Source of the DNA: Allodiplogaster sudhausi
Taxonomy: Eukaryota; Nematoda; Chromadorea; Rhabditida; Diplogasteridae
Length of the DNA stretch: 64,000 bases
Assembly (NCBI GenBank): GCA_945643635.1
Contig: CALZFC010000004.1
Coordinates: 4,105,036 to 4,169,035 of the forward strand
Direction: 5' to 3'
Both the position numbers and the translations under genes were made by a program. Shown piece after piece: positions 39,462 to 50,654 of this stretch (position 1 is the stretch's first letter; each line of letters starts with the position of its first letter). A model generated the notes under the pieces. That model was given only the letters and a program-made list of their open reading frames with translations. It did not search any database and was not told where the DNA came from.

Positions 39462-39772
39462 TGTCACGATGACTTCCCTCGCATCTCATTCTTACCCCTC
39501 ACTTCCCACTTTGCGGTGCATTCCACGAATGTCCATATTACTTATTGAGCCACATAAGCATATGTTAATTAGCATTGTTGTCAATGTGGCTTTCGTTTGA
39601 CTTTAAAAGTCAGTCTGCTTGGTAGCGCTCCTTGTGAGCGGTTGCTCCTCCCTCCCTCGTACTATTTATTGTTGCCTTCGGGCCGGTTGCTTGATAAAAG
39701 CAGTGTTTTACGCCAGTCCCACTCCTCTTCACATCCAGTCGACAGTTAAGAAGCCGGGAAACCTTCATTACA
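39462..39772 (+). repeat. 3' LTR, 311 bp
   Basis: Starts TGTCACGATG after the polypurine tract and ends TTCATTACA. Its last 133 bp match the 5' LTR and its last 65 bp occur inverted at 52843-52907. Confidence 0.85.
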
Positions 39773-39880
39773 TAAAACATAGTCTCTTCTTTATTAGAAA
39801 AAAAAAGATTATGTAGCTTCCTTGTTGACCAGCTATGACTTGCGTGCTGATTGGAACATTGCATGCGCAGCGTTGAACAG

Positions 39881-40980
39881 TTGATTCGCGAGGAGTACCC
39901 TGATGAGAAGAAGGAGGGCCAAAAGACTGTTGATTTTAAAAAGGTCATCCATATATCTCTAAGAATATGACGAAATTGTCATTTTGAAGTGCAATATTTC
40001 ACCTGCCTGTTTCGTCAATAGCGATAAATGCACAAGGTATAAGCTCCGATATTAGCTTAAATAAAATAATGTAAAAATGTAACTAATTGCTCGTCACAAC
40101 CTAGGTGATGGAGGCCCTTAATACGCCAATTCCAAGCACTACATCATCGAGCATGAGGTATATCTTTTCTAATTAAATCGATAATTAAGAACTATATATG
40201 CCTATGGTAATAATATTTTAATATGCACAGATAGTCAATCCACTTACTCAAATGTTTACTAGAGCGTTGGAAATTACATACTAACTATTCGAGCTCGTAA
40301 TAAGCACCGTGGACTACATTCGTCCACAATCTGGACCAACTTAAAGTGATGCTATAAAGTAACTTATAGTGATGATAAGGATACCAATCATTCTTTGCGT
40401 GTCTTTTTATTTAGTCTTCAATTTGTGAATACATTATAGCACTGCCAAGGTCAGTGATAATGAAGCGCCGCAGACAACATCCAGATATTGTATATACACA
40501 TGAATATGAAACTTAAAGTGCGCGATTAGGTTGATAATTTACGTACATACTATATGCTCGTGAATAATTCGCCTGGGATAAACAATTCTTGATGCAGCTC
40601 GACCACTCATCGTGAAATAGAGCCACTCAAGTCATCATATGTCGAGATTACGCCTTCGATGGTATGACTTCCACCTCGAAACGTATTTCTTGCTTGGAGC
40701 ATATTTACTGCGTTTAAAACACATTCCGATTGCTTAAAAGAAAATATACTGTATTTTCTTTCTTGCAATCATTATAAGCATGGAGATTTCTTTTTTAATC
40801 CCCGTTTATTTGACCTCAAAGAAAATTTTCCATGTTGTTTGTCGATTTAATAATTAAATTTTCTTCTAATATACTCGTATTTTCAAGGCAAATATCATCG
40901 TCATCGTCGTTTCTTTGTCGCTTGCGACGAGTGCGGCAGTCATTGCTACCGGCATGATGATTTACTTCGCATTCCATTGA
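39881..40980 (+). pseudogene. ET-module gene, left-arm remnant
   Basis: Only the 3' part remains. It begins with the end of exon 3 (QLIREEYPDEKKEGQKT... to about 39942). A Ser/Thr-rich stalk exon follows at 40107-40158 (VMEALNTPIPSTTSSSM), then a second stalk segment near 40455-40485 without a GT donor. The membrane exon is at 40889-40980 (ANIIVIVVSLSLATSAAVIA...YFAFH, stop). Signal peptide, exon 2 and most of exon 3 are deleted at the junction near 39880. The right-arm sister lacks the stalk but keeps these exons. Confidence 0.7.
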
Positions 40981-41200
40981 TGGCCTGTATAAATGAGCGT
41001 TTCTAACAGTTTCTCACGCCGCTATACATTTTCCCTTTTTTTGTGTCTCTGAAAGTGGCTCTGAATTCGTTTTTTTTTAAGAGAAATTTTGAAAGTTTAA
41101 TAGCTATTTGTTAACATAGTATGTTTCGGATAATTTTTTCAACATATGCACATAGGGCTGCTATTCAATAGAACAGGATATAAGAAATTGGGCTAGACTG

Positions 41201-41755
41201 ATGAGAAAATTGGTACTTGTTTTATTGGCCTGTTTTATTTCTGTAACAATGAGTGATAGAAAACAGCCAATCAAAGTCAAACTCTTTATTAACAATGTGC
41301 GAATCATACAAGTTATGAACGCACATAACAGAACTTATTATAAATCTATAAATGCTATTTTAACAATGCGTTTAATAATCAATCAATAAAAACATTATTG
41401 ATCCAAAAACAGGAGGAACAACAACAATGATGTGGTAAAAGGCCTCGCAAAAAAACCTGAGGGATTTCCCTCTATCAGTCCATATTTTATGTTGATCTCG
41501 GTTTGCTCTATGCGATCCTTTATAAGTTTCCTTTTTCTTCTCTCTTTCTCTCTCTGTCTGTGTCATTCTAGATTCTCTCTGTCCCGCTTTGTATCTCTCT
41601 CTGTGTCTCTCTCTCTATTTCTCAATCTCTCACTTCTCCATTTCCTCCATTAAATGATTCAATTTCAGGCTAAAATTTGACGATATCCTCAACTTCATCG
41701 ACGGTGTCAAGGGCAATCGGTCTCCAATTTTCAAGGCAATAGACCTTACAATTAG
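41201..41755 (+). pseudogene. Aspartic protease fragment, left arm
   Basis: 41201 starts a signal peptide exon (MRKLVLVLLACFISVTMS, then RKQPIKVKLF, propeptide-like). At about 41670-41750 the frame reads FDDILNFIDGVKGNRSPIF, homologous to exon 6 of the intact protease (FDGILGLGFSDGVKGNPLPIF). The exons with the catalytic Asp residues are not found, so this is a remnant. CT microsatellites fill 41530-41640 and 41756-41980. Confidence 0.6.
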
Positions 41756-41843
41756 TATATCTCTCTATCACTCCTTCTCTCTCCCTCTCTGCCTCTCTCA
41801 CTCTCTGCCTCTTTCCCTATCTGCCTCTCTCTGCCTCTCTCTG

Positions 41844-41878
<35 letters not shown>

Positions 41879-42424
41879 ATCCATCTGTCTTCATCTCTGT
41901 TATTTACTTTCTTCTTCTTGTTCAATTAATATTCTCTATTTCTCTCTCTCTCTCACTCACTCTCTCTATCTCTCTCTCTTTTTACTTCTCTGCATGGTTT
42001 TATGATGCTTTGGCATTCTCGCCTGACTCACACGACATTTATTTTTTGCCATCGACTTGGAAAGGCGAGAAACGGAACAACCTTTTCTTTGCCACAAAAA
42101 CCTCACAACCTACAAATTCACGATGTTTTGACGACTAAAAAAAGATAATAAAAGTTTTCAAAACGCAGCATCAGTCGAACTTATTATACTTCTATAAATG
42201 CAATCGTTTTAAAACAATACAAATCAATTGATAAAAGCAATTTGGCCTACAGCGGGGCAACAACAATGCTGAAGCTACATACAGATAATTACCGTAACGA
42301 GCTCTCGCCTTACAATCAGTCTCACGTCAGCATTGTTCTGGAAAGGTTTATTTGTCCTCTTGGTAGATTCAAACTCGCGTGCCTACCAATCTACCAATAT
42401 TCTAGGAAGGCTTACTCATTGCGC

Positions 42425-42975
42425 TACTCGTCTCGCTTAAGAGCATCGCTGGCCACTCTTCTGCAGAGATGCACTTGCGGATGACCAATTCGAACCGTTT
42501 TGGGAAATGAAGCTATTTGAGCTTTTCCAACGAGAAGCGAGCGTTCCGGAGAGTTTGAAACTAAAATAAAATATTATAATTTTCGGATAAATAAATCATT
42601 ACCAAGCTTACTGAAACAATTATGAAAAAATTAATTTAAATGAAAAAAAATGAAGTCACCTGCCAGTTCTCTTCATACAAGACGAACTTGTGCGTTCTTT
42701 CCGCGGACAAGAAACACTGGATCAGATCCTCTCTAGGAGGGACGAGTAGGTAATCTATCGATACTGTCCAACTCGAATCATCAATTTATGAGTAAGGGAG
42801 CTCCAATGAATCCGGGCATGCCTGGAGGGTCGCCAACTGACTGTGCTGGAAGGGACGACTTGGCCCCAGAGCCGTCAGCTCCAGAATCTTCATTCGACGT
42901 CGACGACTTCAACAGGGAGCCTGTGATTGTGAGCGCGGAAAAAAAACCACCAATCAGAAGTAGTGCCACTGCCAT
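42425..42975 (-). pseudogene. Family X, left-arm copy
   Basis: Minus strand. Exon 1 from 42975 encodes a membrane segment (MAVALLLIGGFFSALTIT) and a Ser-rich stretch, but the donor seen at 27299 in copy 1 is lost. A middle exon near 42740-42662 encodes FLSAERTHKFVLYEENWQ. The last exon from about 42573 encodes FQTLRNARFSLEKLK and then a TAG (near 42515) where the right arm reads KEL. Exon 1 is in frame here but shifted in the right arm. Confidence 0.55.
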
Positions 42976-43008
42976 GGCGATAATTGGATTCTGCAGTGAA
43001 TATTTTTC

Positions 43009-44178
43009 CTAAACCCAATAGTCCATTCGAAAGCTCTTTTCATGCTCAATACAGCTGTATAGGTTCGATTCTACTAAAATGAGAAATACGTTGTCAGTGC
43101 TTCCTCAAACATAAAAATCTATAACAAATTGAAAGTTGGACATTTTCACTTTGTTTATTTTTTGCTGTTTAGAGCAATATCTTGTCTATTAGGATGCAAA
43201 ATTTTATTTCTATATCCTAACAAACTGCGGCGCAGGGACTTCAGACGTGCATCCTACTCGCCCAATAATTTAAAGGAGCTGTGCATGGAGATTACAATGT
43301 TACTGAATTTTTTTTTAAAATACTATCGGGTCCAACTAGAAACATCATTAGGAAAAGTGAGAATGCGTCCTGAAGGGGCCCTGAGGAGAAAAACCACATT
43401 TTCCCCACGCCGTACTGTAGAATTTAGGGAGTGACGTCATCACCCCTTGCCTACTCTCTCCGCATGCACACTTTCATTCTACCAGAGAGAAGGCGAAAAT
43501 TAGGTGCGAAGCGGCAAGCCACGCTTGAGATTCGAGGGAAGAGAAGAGAGGCAGAGAGAAAAATGCTCACAAAGTCTAGTTTGTAGTGATGGATACTGTG
43601 CTAGCATATCGCCAAAACTTTTTACAATATCTTGCGCGAATTCAAACGTTAATTCTGCACAAGCGGCTTTCAAACTCCATGGATAGTTCCTTTAAGCCTT
43701 CATAGCAGAAGAGAAGGTCATTTTCAGATGTCTAGACCACGCCCAATCGATTCCTGATACCAAAAAGTACCTAAAATTAACTTTTGAACTAATTCCAAGC
43801 TGCACGATTTTGGCCGGGTCCCCAGGCAGCTTAATTCTTTTTGATTCTCTCGCAAATCGCGTCATATAGCAAACCAGTAAAATTTAGAACTAATTGACAA
43901 ATAACGTCTGTTGCTCTCTGCTCTCGCGCTGACGACAATTTGTTGAGAATACTTTGCTGTCTCTAAAAGATCATGATCTTCATATTTCAATATATTTCAT
44001 GCAAACAAACGTTTGTCCTCAACTCATTATGCGTTCTAAGATACTACATGTACATATGTGCATACATACATTTCTGGAAACCACTATTCCGCCTATCTCT
44101 ATCAGACTTTCAGTCACATCAATGGCCTTGTTGCACTCTTAAAGTCTACTGAAACATTCCAGTTACTATGACACCGCT
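43009..44178. other. No gene recognised
   Basis: First part of the spacer between the arms. A 101-codon plus frame at 43129-43434 has no motif. Nothing else stands out. Confidence 0.5.
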
Positions 44179-45415
44179 TTATTTCAGAATCTTGGACGCA
44201 ATGCAATTGATGAGAAGAAGGTAGAGAGAAGCGAAGAAACAGACGAGAATAATGTAGAGCCAAAGGTTGTTGCACAACAAATCGGCGTTGTCTAAACGAA
44301 ATATCTTGTTGAGTACCAATAGCCGAGCCTGAAGCTATAATACATGTGGTAGCAAGACCAGAAGTTGCTGAGTCGGTCGCCGTACTAAAAGGAAGGGCAG
44401 TAAAAACCTTATGTCTTCTGCATTTTGCTTGAATAGTTTTTTTATGTAGCTGTAGAATAGTGGTTGATGTCGTTATGACACAAGTCATCGTTGTCGAGTA
44501 ACAATAATTTCAAATTAATGCTTTGGTGGTTATGAATATCTGCTATATAAACGACGATTTTTATTCTCCAAGGACTGCAAATAACTATTTTAAAAAAACC
44601 TGGTGCTCATGGTCAGAGGGGTACTGCTTGCTCTTGTCGTTTTAATGGCCTCCATCATCTTGGTTGTGAAGAGCAATTAGTTGCACTTTTATTTTCTCTT
44701 ATTTAAAATAACATAGTTGCATCTAACTTTTACATTGGTTGTAGTTGACGAAACAGGCTTATCAAATTTGGCATTTTAAAACAACAATTTTGCTTAATTC
44801 TTAGAAATGTATATGTGGACGACCTTTTTAAATGCAATGGCCTTGCGGCCCTCCTTCTTCTCATCGGGGTATTCCTCGCGAATGAAGTGGTTAATGCGAT
44901 CGACGGCGTCAGAGATCGTGGACAAGTTCAGCTTGCAATCGTCGATTCCACACATGCAAGTCAGCTGGTGGAAGCCGTTGTCCTTCCACTCTAAAATTAG
45001 GCACTATCAAAAGAAATCAAAATTATACATGAGACAAATATTTCTAACCCAACAAGCAATTCTGATATTCCTCCTGTCGCTTATCATAGAAGCACCTCTG
45101 CTCAACGCTCACTGAGTTTCCGAACTGGTGATAGCAGAGTCTCATGTAGAGATCAATTTCTTCTTTGCAGCCCACCACGCATGTCCCGCCGTTGTTCCAG
45201 TTGTAGCAAGTCCTCTGTAAAAGAAAGCAATGGCAAATTAACCATGATAAGATTTAGTCCTAAATATAAAACTAAAAACTTCATTTATCTTTTTTTTGGT
45301 ACTCCATGCTTCTAACATTAAGAGGGAAGTTATTCGTCGTGCCACAACGCTCATCCGCATTTGCAGAAGCACTGAGGCAGGAAAGCAGGATGAAGCAGGC
45401 CTTGAAAAGCAACAT
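44179..45415 (-). CDS. ET-module Cys-rich type I membrane protein (intact)
   Basis: Six exons: 45415-45317, 45214-45049, 44990-44824, 44658-44600, a stalk exon from about 44380 to 44313, and 44291-44179. Phases fit throughout and sum to 672 nt (223 aa). It has a signal peptide (MLLFKACFILLSCLS), an ectodomain with ten Cys (TCYNWNNGGTCVVGC...LCYHQFGNS...QRCF...CLLG...LTCMCGIDDCKLN), a Ser/Thr-rich stalk (TTRASSTPLTMS, TATDSATSG) and a C-terminal membrane helix (LWLYIILVCFFASLYLLLIN). Cys number, and the ET before Cys kept in sister copies (GETC, CETC), match the nematode ET module, whose function is unknown. Its membrane exon is unrelated in sequence to that of the arm copies. It is the only six-exon ET copy in the window without a lesion. 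Confidence 0.75.
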
Positions 45416-45549
45416 CGCACAAGGGAAGAAGAGGCCGAGAATGAGAGAACGACGACGGAAAAACGAGGAGAGACTCATAAGAGCCAACCAAGTGCTTTGC
45501 GAAAACTGGTGAGAAATGGCAGAAGTCGAGTGAGAGAGAATCTTTTTTT

Positions 45550-46160
45550 ATAACACTTGAGGTGCACTTTGTTAATTTATACACCAGGTTTGCATATAAA
45601 ATAGAAGAAATATGATTCTAAATATCGGAATAAAATTTTTCATTTTGAACATGATCTAGCCACCACTAAAATATCCAAGTTACTTAGAGACAACGTCTTA
45701 TAGTGATGTACCGTCAAAATGGCCGTATTGGAATGCTGTTCAAATCAGCACGCAAGTCATAGATAAAAAATACGTATTCTTACTGGCTTAATGATTGCAT
45801 AGCTTATATATTTAGATATGCAATAATTTCACACCTTACTACTCTGTTATTGTAAAAAGAGATACATATCGATTCTCAGGACAACTTTGCGAACTTTGTC
45901 ACGAAAAGAATAAACAATTTCTGGAGAGAAGAGAAGAAAACATGCTCTGAGCACGTCTTTGAACTTTCCAATGTGACAAATCTATATGCGTGAATATAAT
46001 ATGCAGAGCCATGGATTTTAAGGTTATGCTTCTTTCGCTCCTGAATTGTAGCACATCGGTGATCTTACACGCTTTATTTTTATTTGAAATGTCGATTCCA
46101 GAGGAATAAATGAAATAGCTATCAACCTTCAAATCGCACTCGACAGTCTTTGTATTCAAG
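45550..46160 (-). promoter_or_regulatory. Conserved 5' flank of ET genes
   Basis: About 600 bp upstream of the intact ET gene is conserved at 57220-57800 (ET copy 5). Parts recur at 52555-52800 (right arm) and 35935-36161 (left arm). Shared motifs include CAAAATGGCC, TTAGATATGCAATAATTTCA and ATGCAGAGCCATG. Conservation may reflect recent duplication rather than function. No core promoter was identified. Confidence 0.45.
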
Positions 46161-46244
46161 TACGTGTTTGAGAGAATGGAGGAACATTGTTTGGACGTAA
46201 GAAAATAATAAATATTCCATCAGACAAGAGTCTTTCTGCAAAAC

Positions 46245-46754
46245 CTGGATGTTGTCCGCGGTGCTTCATGGCGAGTCATTGTCTCGAATTCACTGAATTC
46301 GACGCATCGTTGACAGCCTCCGTCTCCTAAGTTGTGACGAGAAATTGGTTGCAATTTTATGTTATTTAATTTAAGCTACTATCGCTTGCTAATACCTTTT
46401 ATTTTGCCGCTGTAAAAGTAGATCGTGGACAAGTTCAGCTTGCAATCGTTGCCTCCACACGCGCAACTTACAATTAGCTAGTGGAATACGTATTAATTCC
46501 TAAAATTGGACACCATCAATGGAAGTCAATAATGAATAAAAAAAATTATATACGGGAGAAAAATATCTCTAACATGACTTGCTCTCCTGACATTCCTCCT
46601 GGGGGCATTGTAGCTGAGCATTGAAGCACGTCTGATCAACGCTAATTGTTAGTGAATTTCCGAACTGGTGCCGGCAGAGACTCGGGTCGCCATAAATTCC
46701 TACTGTGCAGGCCACAATGCAAGTTTCGCCGTTGTTCCAGTTGTGGCAAGCCCT
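46245..46754 (-). pseudogene. ET-module gene, copy 3a
   Basis: Exon 2 from 46754 encodes ACHNWNNGETCIVACTVGIY and onward, with a family-typical Cys pattern and the ET motif. Exon 3 (about 46510-46415) has a stop within EYVFH*LIVS and lacks the 3' half. A stalk-like piece lies at 46245-46330 (TRHEAPRTTS). No signal exon is seen. Non-functional. Confidence 0.6.
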
Positions 46755-46849
46755 CTGAAGAATAAAAACAAAAATAAATTACCCATGATGCGATTTAGTG
46801 CTAACTATAAAGCCAAAAACTTCATTTATCTTTTTTTTTTTACTTCGAC

Positions 46850-47130
46850 GGCGTCGGGGATCGCGGACAAGTTCTGCTTGCAATCGCAGACTCCACACAC
46901 TCAAGTCAGCTGTTGGAAGATGTACTTTGCCACTCTAATTTTAACACTAAAAAAAATCAATAATCATAAAAACAAAATTAAAAGCGAGAGAAAATAACTC
47001 TTACCGAGCATGCACTTCTGAAATTGTTTCCTCGACTCGTCCTCCTGTCGCCGAACGATGCACTTCTGATCAACGATCATTGAGTTTCCAAACTGGTGGC
47101 AGCGGAGTTTCATGTCAGGTAACTTTCAAG
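46850..47130 (-). pseudogene. ET-module gene, copy 3b fragment
   Basis: The end of exon 2 (CHQFGNSMIVDQKCIVRRQE...CMLG, about 47100-47005) and a frameshifted exon 3 (about 46935-46845, still recognisable around GTCTGCGATTGCAAGC). Truncated at the 5' end by a junction near 47120, next to TTL fragment B. Confidence 0.6.
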
Positions 47131-47199
47131 ATCGGAAATTTTGACAGCATTCTTAGAAAAAGCTAGGAAAAATATAGGGAAAAACAAAAGGTGCGAAGG

Positions 47200-47602
47200 A
47201 AAGGTTCGTCATGGAGAAAGAGTAATCGGCACAAGAGAAAGAATGTCATTTGAGTCACTGCCTTCCTTTCTGATAAGTCATATTTCCAAGCTCTACGTTT
47301 TCCCGGTTCGAAATTTGCCATTATTATATTTCAAAAGAGCTTCAGTTGCCGAAATCAAAATATAAAACAAGATCCTTCTGAAAGCGACGACGCTTTTTCT
47401 CCCTTTCTTGTTTTCGAAGAAGGGAAAAAGCTGGCGGAAAGCAAACTTCGTCGAAATTTCACTTAATTTTCCCAAATCATCCAGTCACTCTAATAGCCAT
47501 GAAAATCACTTTTAACGGAATGTCCCACTGGGTTCTCTCCGCTCTCTCGTCTGCCAAGATGTAGAATGTCACGGTGAAGGGCACTGCGATTTGTAGCATA
47601 AT
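47200..47602 (+). pseudogene. TTL gene, fragment B (upstream region and part of exon 1)
   Basis: 47200-47290 matches the TTL upstream block. 47518-47602 matches the end of the signal peptide and the first TTL strand: VLSALSSAKM, then TAG in place of Gln, then NVTVKGTAIC. A deletion joins the 5' flank to mid-exon and removes the ATG. No later exons follow. Confidence 0.7.
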
Positions 47603-47769
47603 TGTTGTGATAGATGTTAAATTTGCATTCTGACCAGCCAAATAAGCACTGGTAGTCGTCTTCATGGGCAAGTAGACAGTGAAAAGGTGCCTTAGAAACT
47701 TGGAAAAAAATCAAGATCCTCCCAATTCAAACTTCTAATTCTACTTTGTAACTCTACGCTATATTTGTC

Positions 47770-47990
47770 TTCGTGTCGATCAGTGCCCTGATCAAGTCGT
47801 GGTCCATGTCGAACACCACGTCGCTCTCGTCCTCGTCTGATTCTTCGTTTATGCCCTATTTTGCTGTTTTAATTTTTGTAATGCATTTCGAGCCAAGAGT
47901 GTCTGGTTCCTTCCGCTCCTCTGTCACCGTAATGTGATGAAAAGGAATTGTTTCCTCACCATAGACGACATTTGTTAGACATGGCAGAGC
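47770..47990 (-). other. Two exon-like segments, unidentified
   Basis: The minus strand near 47990-47970 back to about 48030 reads SLPAILDVHAIMPFALPCLT before a GTGAGG donor. Near 47858-47765 an acidic stretch NEESDEDESDVVFDMDHDLI ends at a stop. Both look coding, but the splice phases were not reconciled. The family is unknown. Confidence 0.3.
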
Positions 47991-48029
47991 GAATGGCATG
48001 ATGGCGTGCACGTCCAGGATAGCAGGTAA

Positions 48030-48734
48030 TGAAGGGATTTCGGAGAATACACGGATTTACATAGACGCGAAATCTACTCATTTATTAATCTACACTCGGA
48101 TGCACTTCGCTTCTAGCTAAAACTCTTGTTCCTAAGCCGTGCAGAGTGGGCAGCGGTTTTCTATTAGCAACCAATTTTCAGTATTTCCCGGAAGTGACAA
48201 ATCGATTTAAATCGTTCACTTCAATGAGAGAGTGAGAGACAGACATATAGAGCAAAAATGCCTACTAAATCTTACAGAATGAACGGAGTTCAAAGGCATT
48301 TTCGTAGTATCAAAGAAATTTTATGTGTTGAAAATTTGCGCAGGTATGTTTTAAGCTAGTCTTGTTCTCCCAGGAAAAAATTATATGTAATTGAAATCTT
48401 TCTCCCAGTATTCAATTTTAATATAACTTTTTTTATTAAAAAATTTTCCACGTGTGTTATATTACTACATATGCTCACCGTATAAATTGATTGATTGATT
48501 GATTGAATTTACCGTGAAACCGTTTTATTTCAAATAAAAGTTTAAAACAAACAAGCAGATAAAAAAATTAGATTAAAATATTTTAGTAAATAAAATTAAG
48601 AGGGAAATGTATAGACAAAACATCACATTGTTATACTGCTTGTTTTCGCCGTCGCTACTATCGTACACTTACTGGCCTGTAATGTCTAGGTCTTATAGAA
48701 CATCGGCTGGAGCAAAAAGTTCGTTAGTAGCAAA
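48030..48734. other. No gene recognised
   Basis: AT-rich spacer DNA with no supported exon. Confidence 0.5.
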
Positions 48735-49203
48735 TGGCAGATGGGGGGTAAGAGAGAGAGAGAGAGAGAGAGAGCGAAAGAGAGAGAGAGAAGGAGAGAG
48801 AAAGAGAGAGAGAGCGAAAAACAACAACTTGAACGCCAATTTTTCCCTTTCCGACCCAGAACAAATAATTTGATGGGGGGAAATAGACACAAAAGAAGAC
48901 AGTTCCATAAGAGAGATGCTCGAATCGATCGACAGAAACGACATCGACTGCCTTCTTTATGAATAACACGCGACAACAATGAGCAGTCAGTGTGAAAGTC
49001 TCAATCATGGGAACAATAACAATTTTCTGTGGTTCTAATAGGATCATAGAGAGATGGCGCTCGATGTCTTTTATAACGGTCGATGAGAGCGAGCATCTCT
49101 TTTTCTACTTTTTTTTTCGCCATTAGATTATTTGTTCTGTATCGGAAAGGAAAATTACGCGTTCAAGTTGTTGTTTTTCGCTCTCTCTCTCTCTCTTACT
49201 CCC
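48735..49203. repeat. Inverted repeat with GA/CT arms
   Basis: 48740-48878 (GA tract, then GCGAAAAACAACAACTTGAA and sequence through ACAAATAAT) is mirrored at 49118-49203 (through CTCTCTCT and TTACTCCC). The interior is about 240 bp. It looks like a fold-back or MITE-type element that carries its own microsatellite. Confidence 0.6.
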
Positions 49204-49445
49204 AATATGTTTTCTATAAGATATATATGTAGGCTATATTACAGGCTAGTAGGTGTACGAAAGTTGCGATGGCGAGATGAGAGACGTGGTATGTGATGTC
49301 TTGCCTGGACATTTCTCTCTAAATTTCATTTATTGAAATATTTTTTATAGTTTGTTTGTTGTTGTCAGCTTGAACTACATAGATGTACCACTCAGAAAAG
49401 AGGATGATCACCAAAAAATATTCACTGCAGAATCCAATTATCGCG

Positions 49446-49995
49446 ATGGCAGTGGCACTACTTCTGATTGGTGGTTTTTTTCCGCGCTCACAATCACAGG
49501 CTCCCTGTTGAAGTCGTCGACGTCGAATGAAGATTCTGGAGCTGACGGCTCTGGGGCCAAGTCGTCCCTTCCAGCACAGTCAGTTGGCTCCAGGCATGCC
49601 CGGATTCATTGGAGCTCCCTTACTCATAAATTGATGATTCGAGTTGGACAGTATCGATAGATTACCTACTCGTCCCTCCTAGAGAGGATCTGATCCAGTG
49701 TTTCTTGTCCGCGGAAAGAACGCACAAGTTCGTCTTGTATGAAGAGAACTGGCAGGTGACTTCATTTTTTTCATTTAAATTAATTTTTTCATAATTGTTT
49801 CAGTAAGCTTGGTAATGATTTATTTATCCGAAAATTATAATATTTTATTTTAGTTTCAAACTCTCCGGAACGCTCGCTTCTCGTTGGAAAAGCTCAAAGA
49901 GCTTCATTTCCCAAAACGGTTCGAATTGGTCTTCCGCAAGTGCATCCCTGCAGAAGAGTGGCCAGCGATGCTCTTAAGCGAGACGAGTAGCGCAA
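49446..49995 (+). pseudogene. Family X, right-arm copy
   Basis: Exon 1 begins at 49446 (MAVALLLIGGFF), but a run of seven T where the left arm has eight shifts the frame. The donor is lost as in the left arm. The middle exon lies at about 49680-49757, and the last exon, from about 49854, is open: FQTLRNARF, KELHFPKRF, then LVFRKCIPAEEWP. So this copy is damaged at the start and good at the end, the converse of the left arm. Confidence 0.55.
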
Positions 49996-50537
49996 TGAGT
50001 AAGCCTTCCTAGAATATTGGTAGATTGGTAGGCACGCGAGTTTGAATCTACCAAGAGGACAAATAAACCTTTCCAGAACAACGCTGACGTGAGACTGATT
50101 GTAAGGCGAGAGCTCGTTACGGTAATTATCTGTATGTAGCTGCAGCATTGATGTTGCCCCGCTGTAGGCCAAATTGCTTTTATCAATTGATTTGTATTGT
50201 TTTAAAACGATTGCATTTATAGAAGTATAATAAGTTCGACTGATGCTGCGTTTTGAAAACTTTTATTATCTTTTTTTATTCGTTAAAACATCGTGAATTT
50301 GTAGGTTGTGAGGTTTTTGTGGCAAAGAAAAGGTTGTTCCGTTTCTCGCCTTTCCAAGTCGATGGCAAAAAATAAATGTCGTGTGAGTCAGGCGAGAATG
50401 CCAAAGCTTCATAAAACCATGCAGAGAAGTAAAAAGAGAGAGAGATAGAGAGAGTGAGTGAGAGAGAGAGAGAGAAATAGAGAATATTAATTGAACAAGA
50501 AGAAGAAAGTAAATAACAGAGATGAAGACAGATGGAT

Positions 50538-50584
<47 letters not shown>

Positions 50585-50654
50585 GGCAGAGAGAGGCAGA
50601 TAGGGAAAGAGGCAGAGAGTGAGAGAGGCAGAGGGGGAGAGAGAAGGAGTGATA

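Larger units (their letters stand above)
36164..39772 (+). mobile_element. LTR retrotransposon lacking reverse transcriptase and integrase
   Basis: A 3' LTR (39462-39772) and a truncated 5' LTR (36164-36296) enclose a primer-site position, gag, a retropepsin-like protease, a second zinc knuckle and a polypurine tract. No reverse transcriptase, RNase H or integrase is encoded; protease and the second knuckle run straight into the polypurine tract. It is thus a non-autonomous or internally deleted element. Stops and frame breaks between the coding parts suggest it is not recent. Confidence 0.85.
39706..43008 (+). repeat. Large inverted repeat, left arm
   Basis: The reverse complement of 49417-52907, nearly identical over long stretches (for instance 41201-41389 encodes the same 62 residues as 51031-51219). 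Differences include a 677-bp segment present only here (40026-40702) and an 863-bp segment present only in the right arm (about 51871-52733). The outer end lies inside the retrotransposon 3' LTR; the inner end is near the CTGCAGTGAATATTTTT motif. Confidence 0.9.

Noticed and set aside
41530..41980. CT tracts considered as a CRISPR-like or satellite array
   Set aside because: Irregular simple-sequence repeats without spacers; ordinary intronic microsatellite.
43430..43445. TGACGTCATC motif as a CRE-type regulatory site
   Set aside because: A single chance-level match with no gene start nearby.
44609..44680. Short plus frame with a membrane-helix look (VRGVLLALVVLMASIILVV)
   Set aside because: It lies antisense to the stalk exon of the intact ET gene, whose phases fit on the minus strand.
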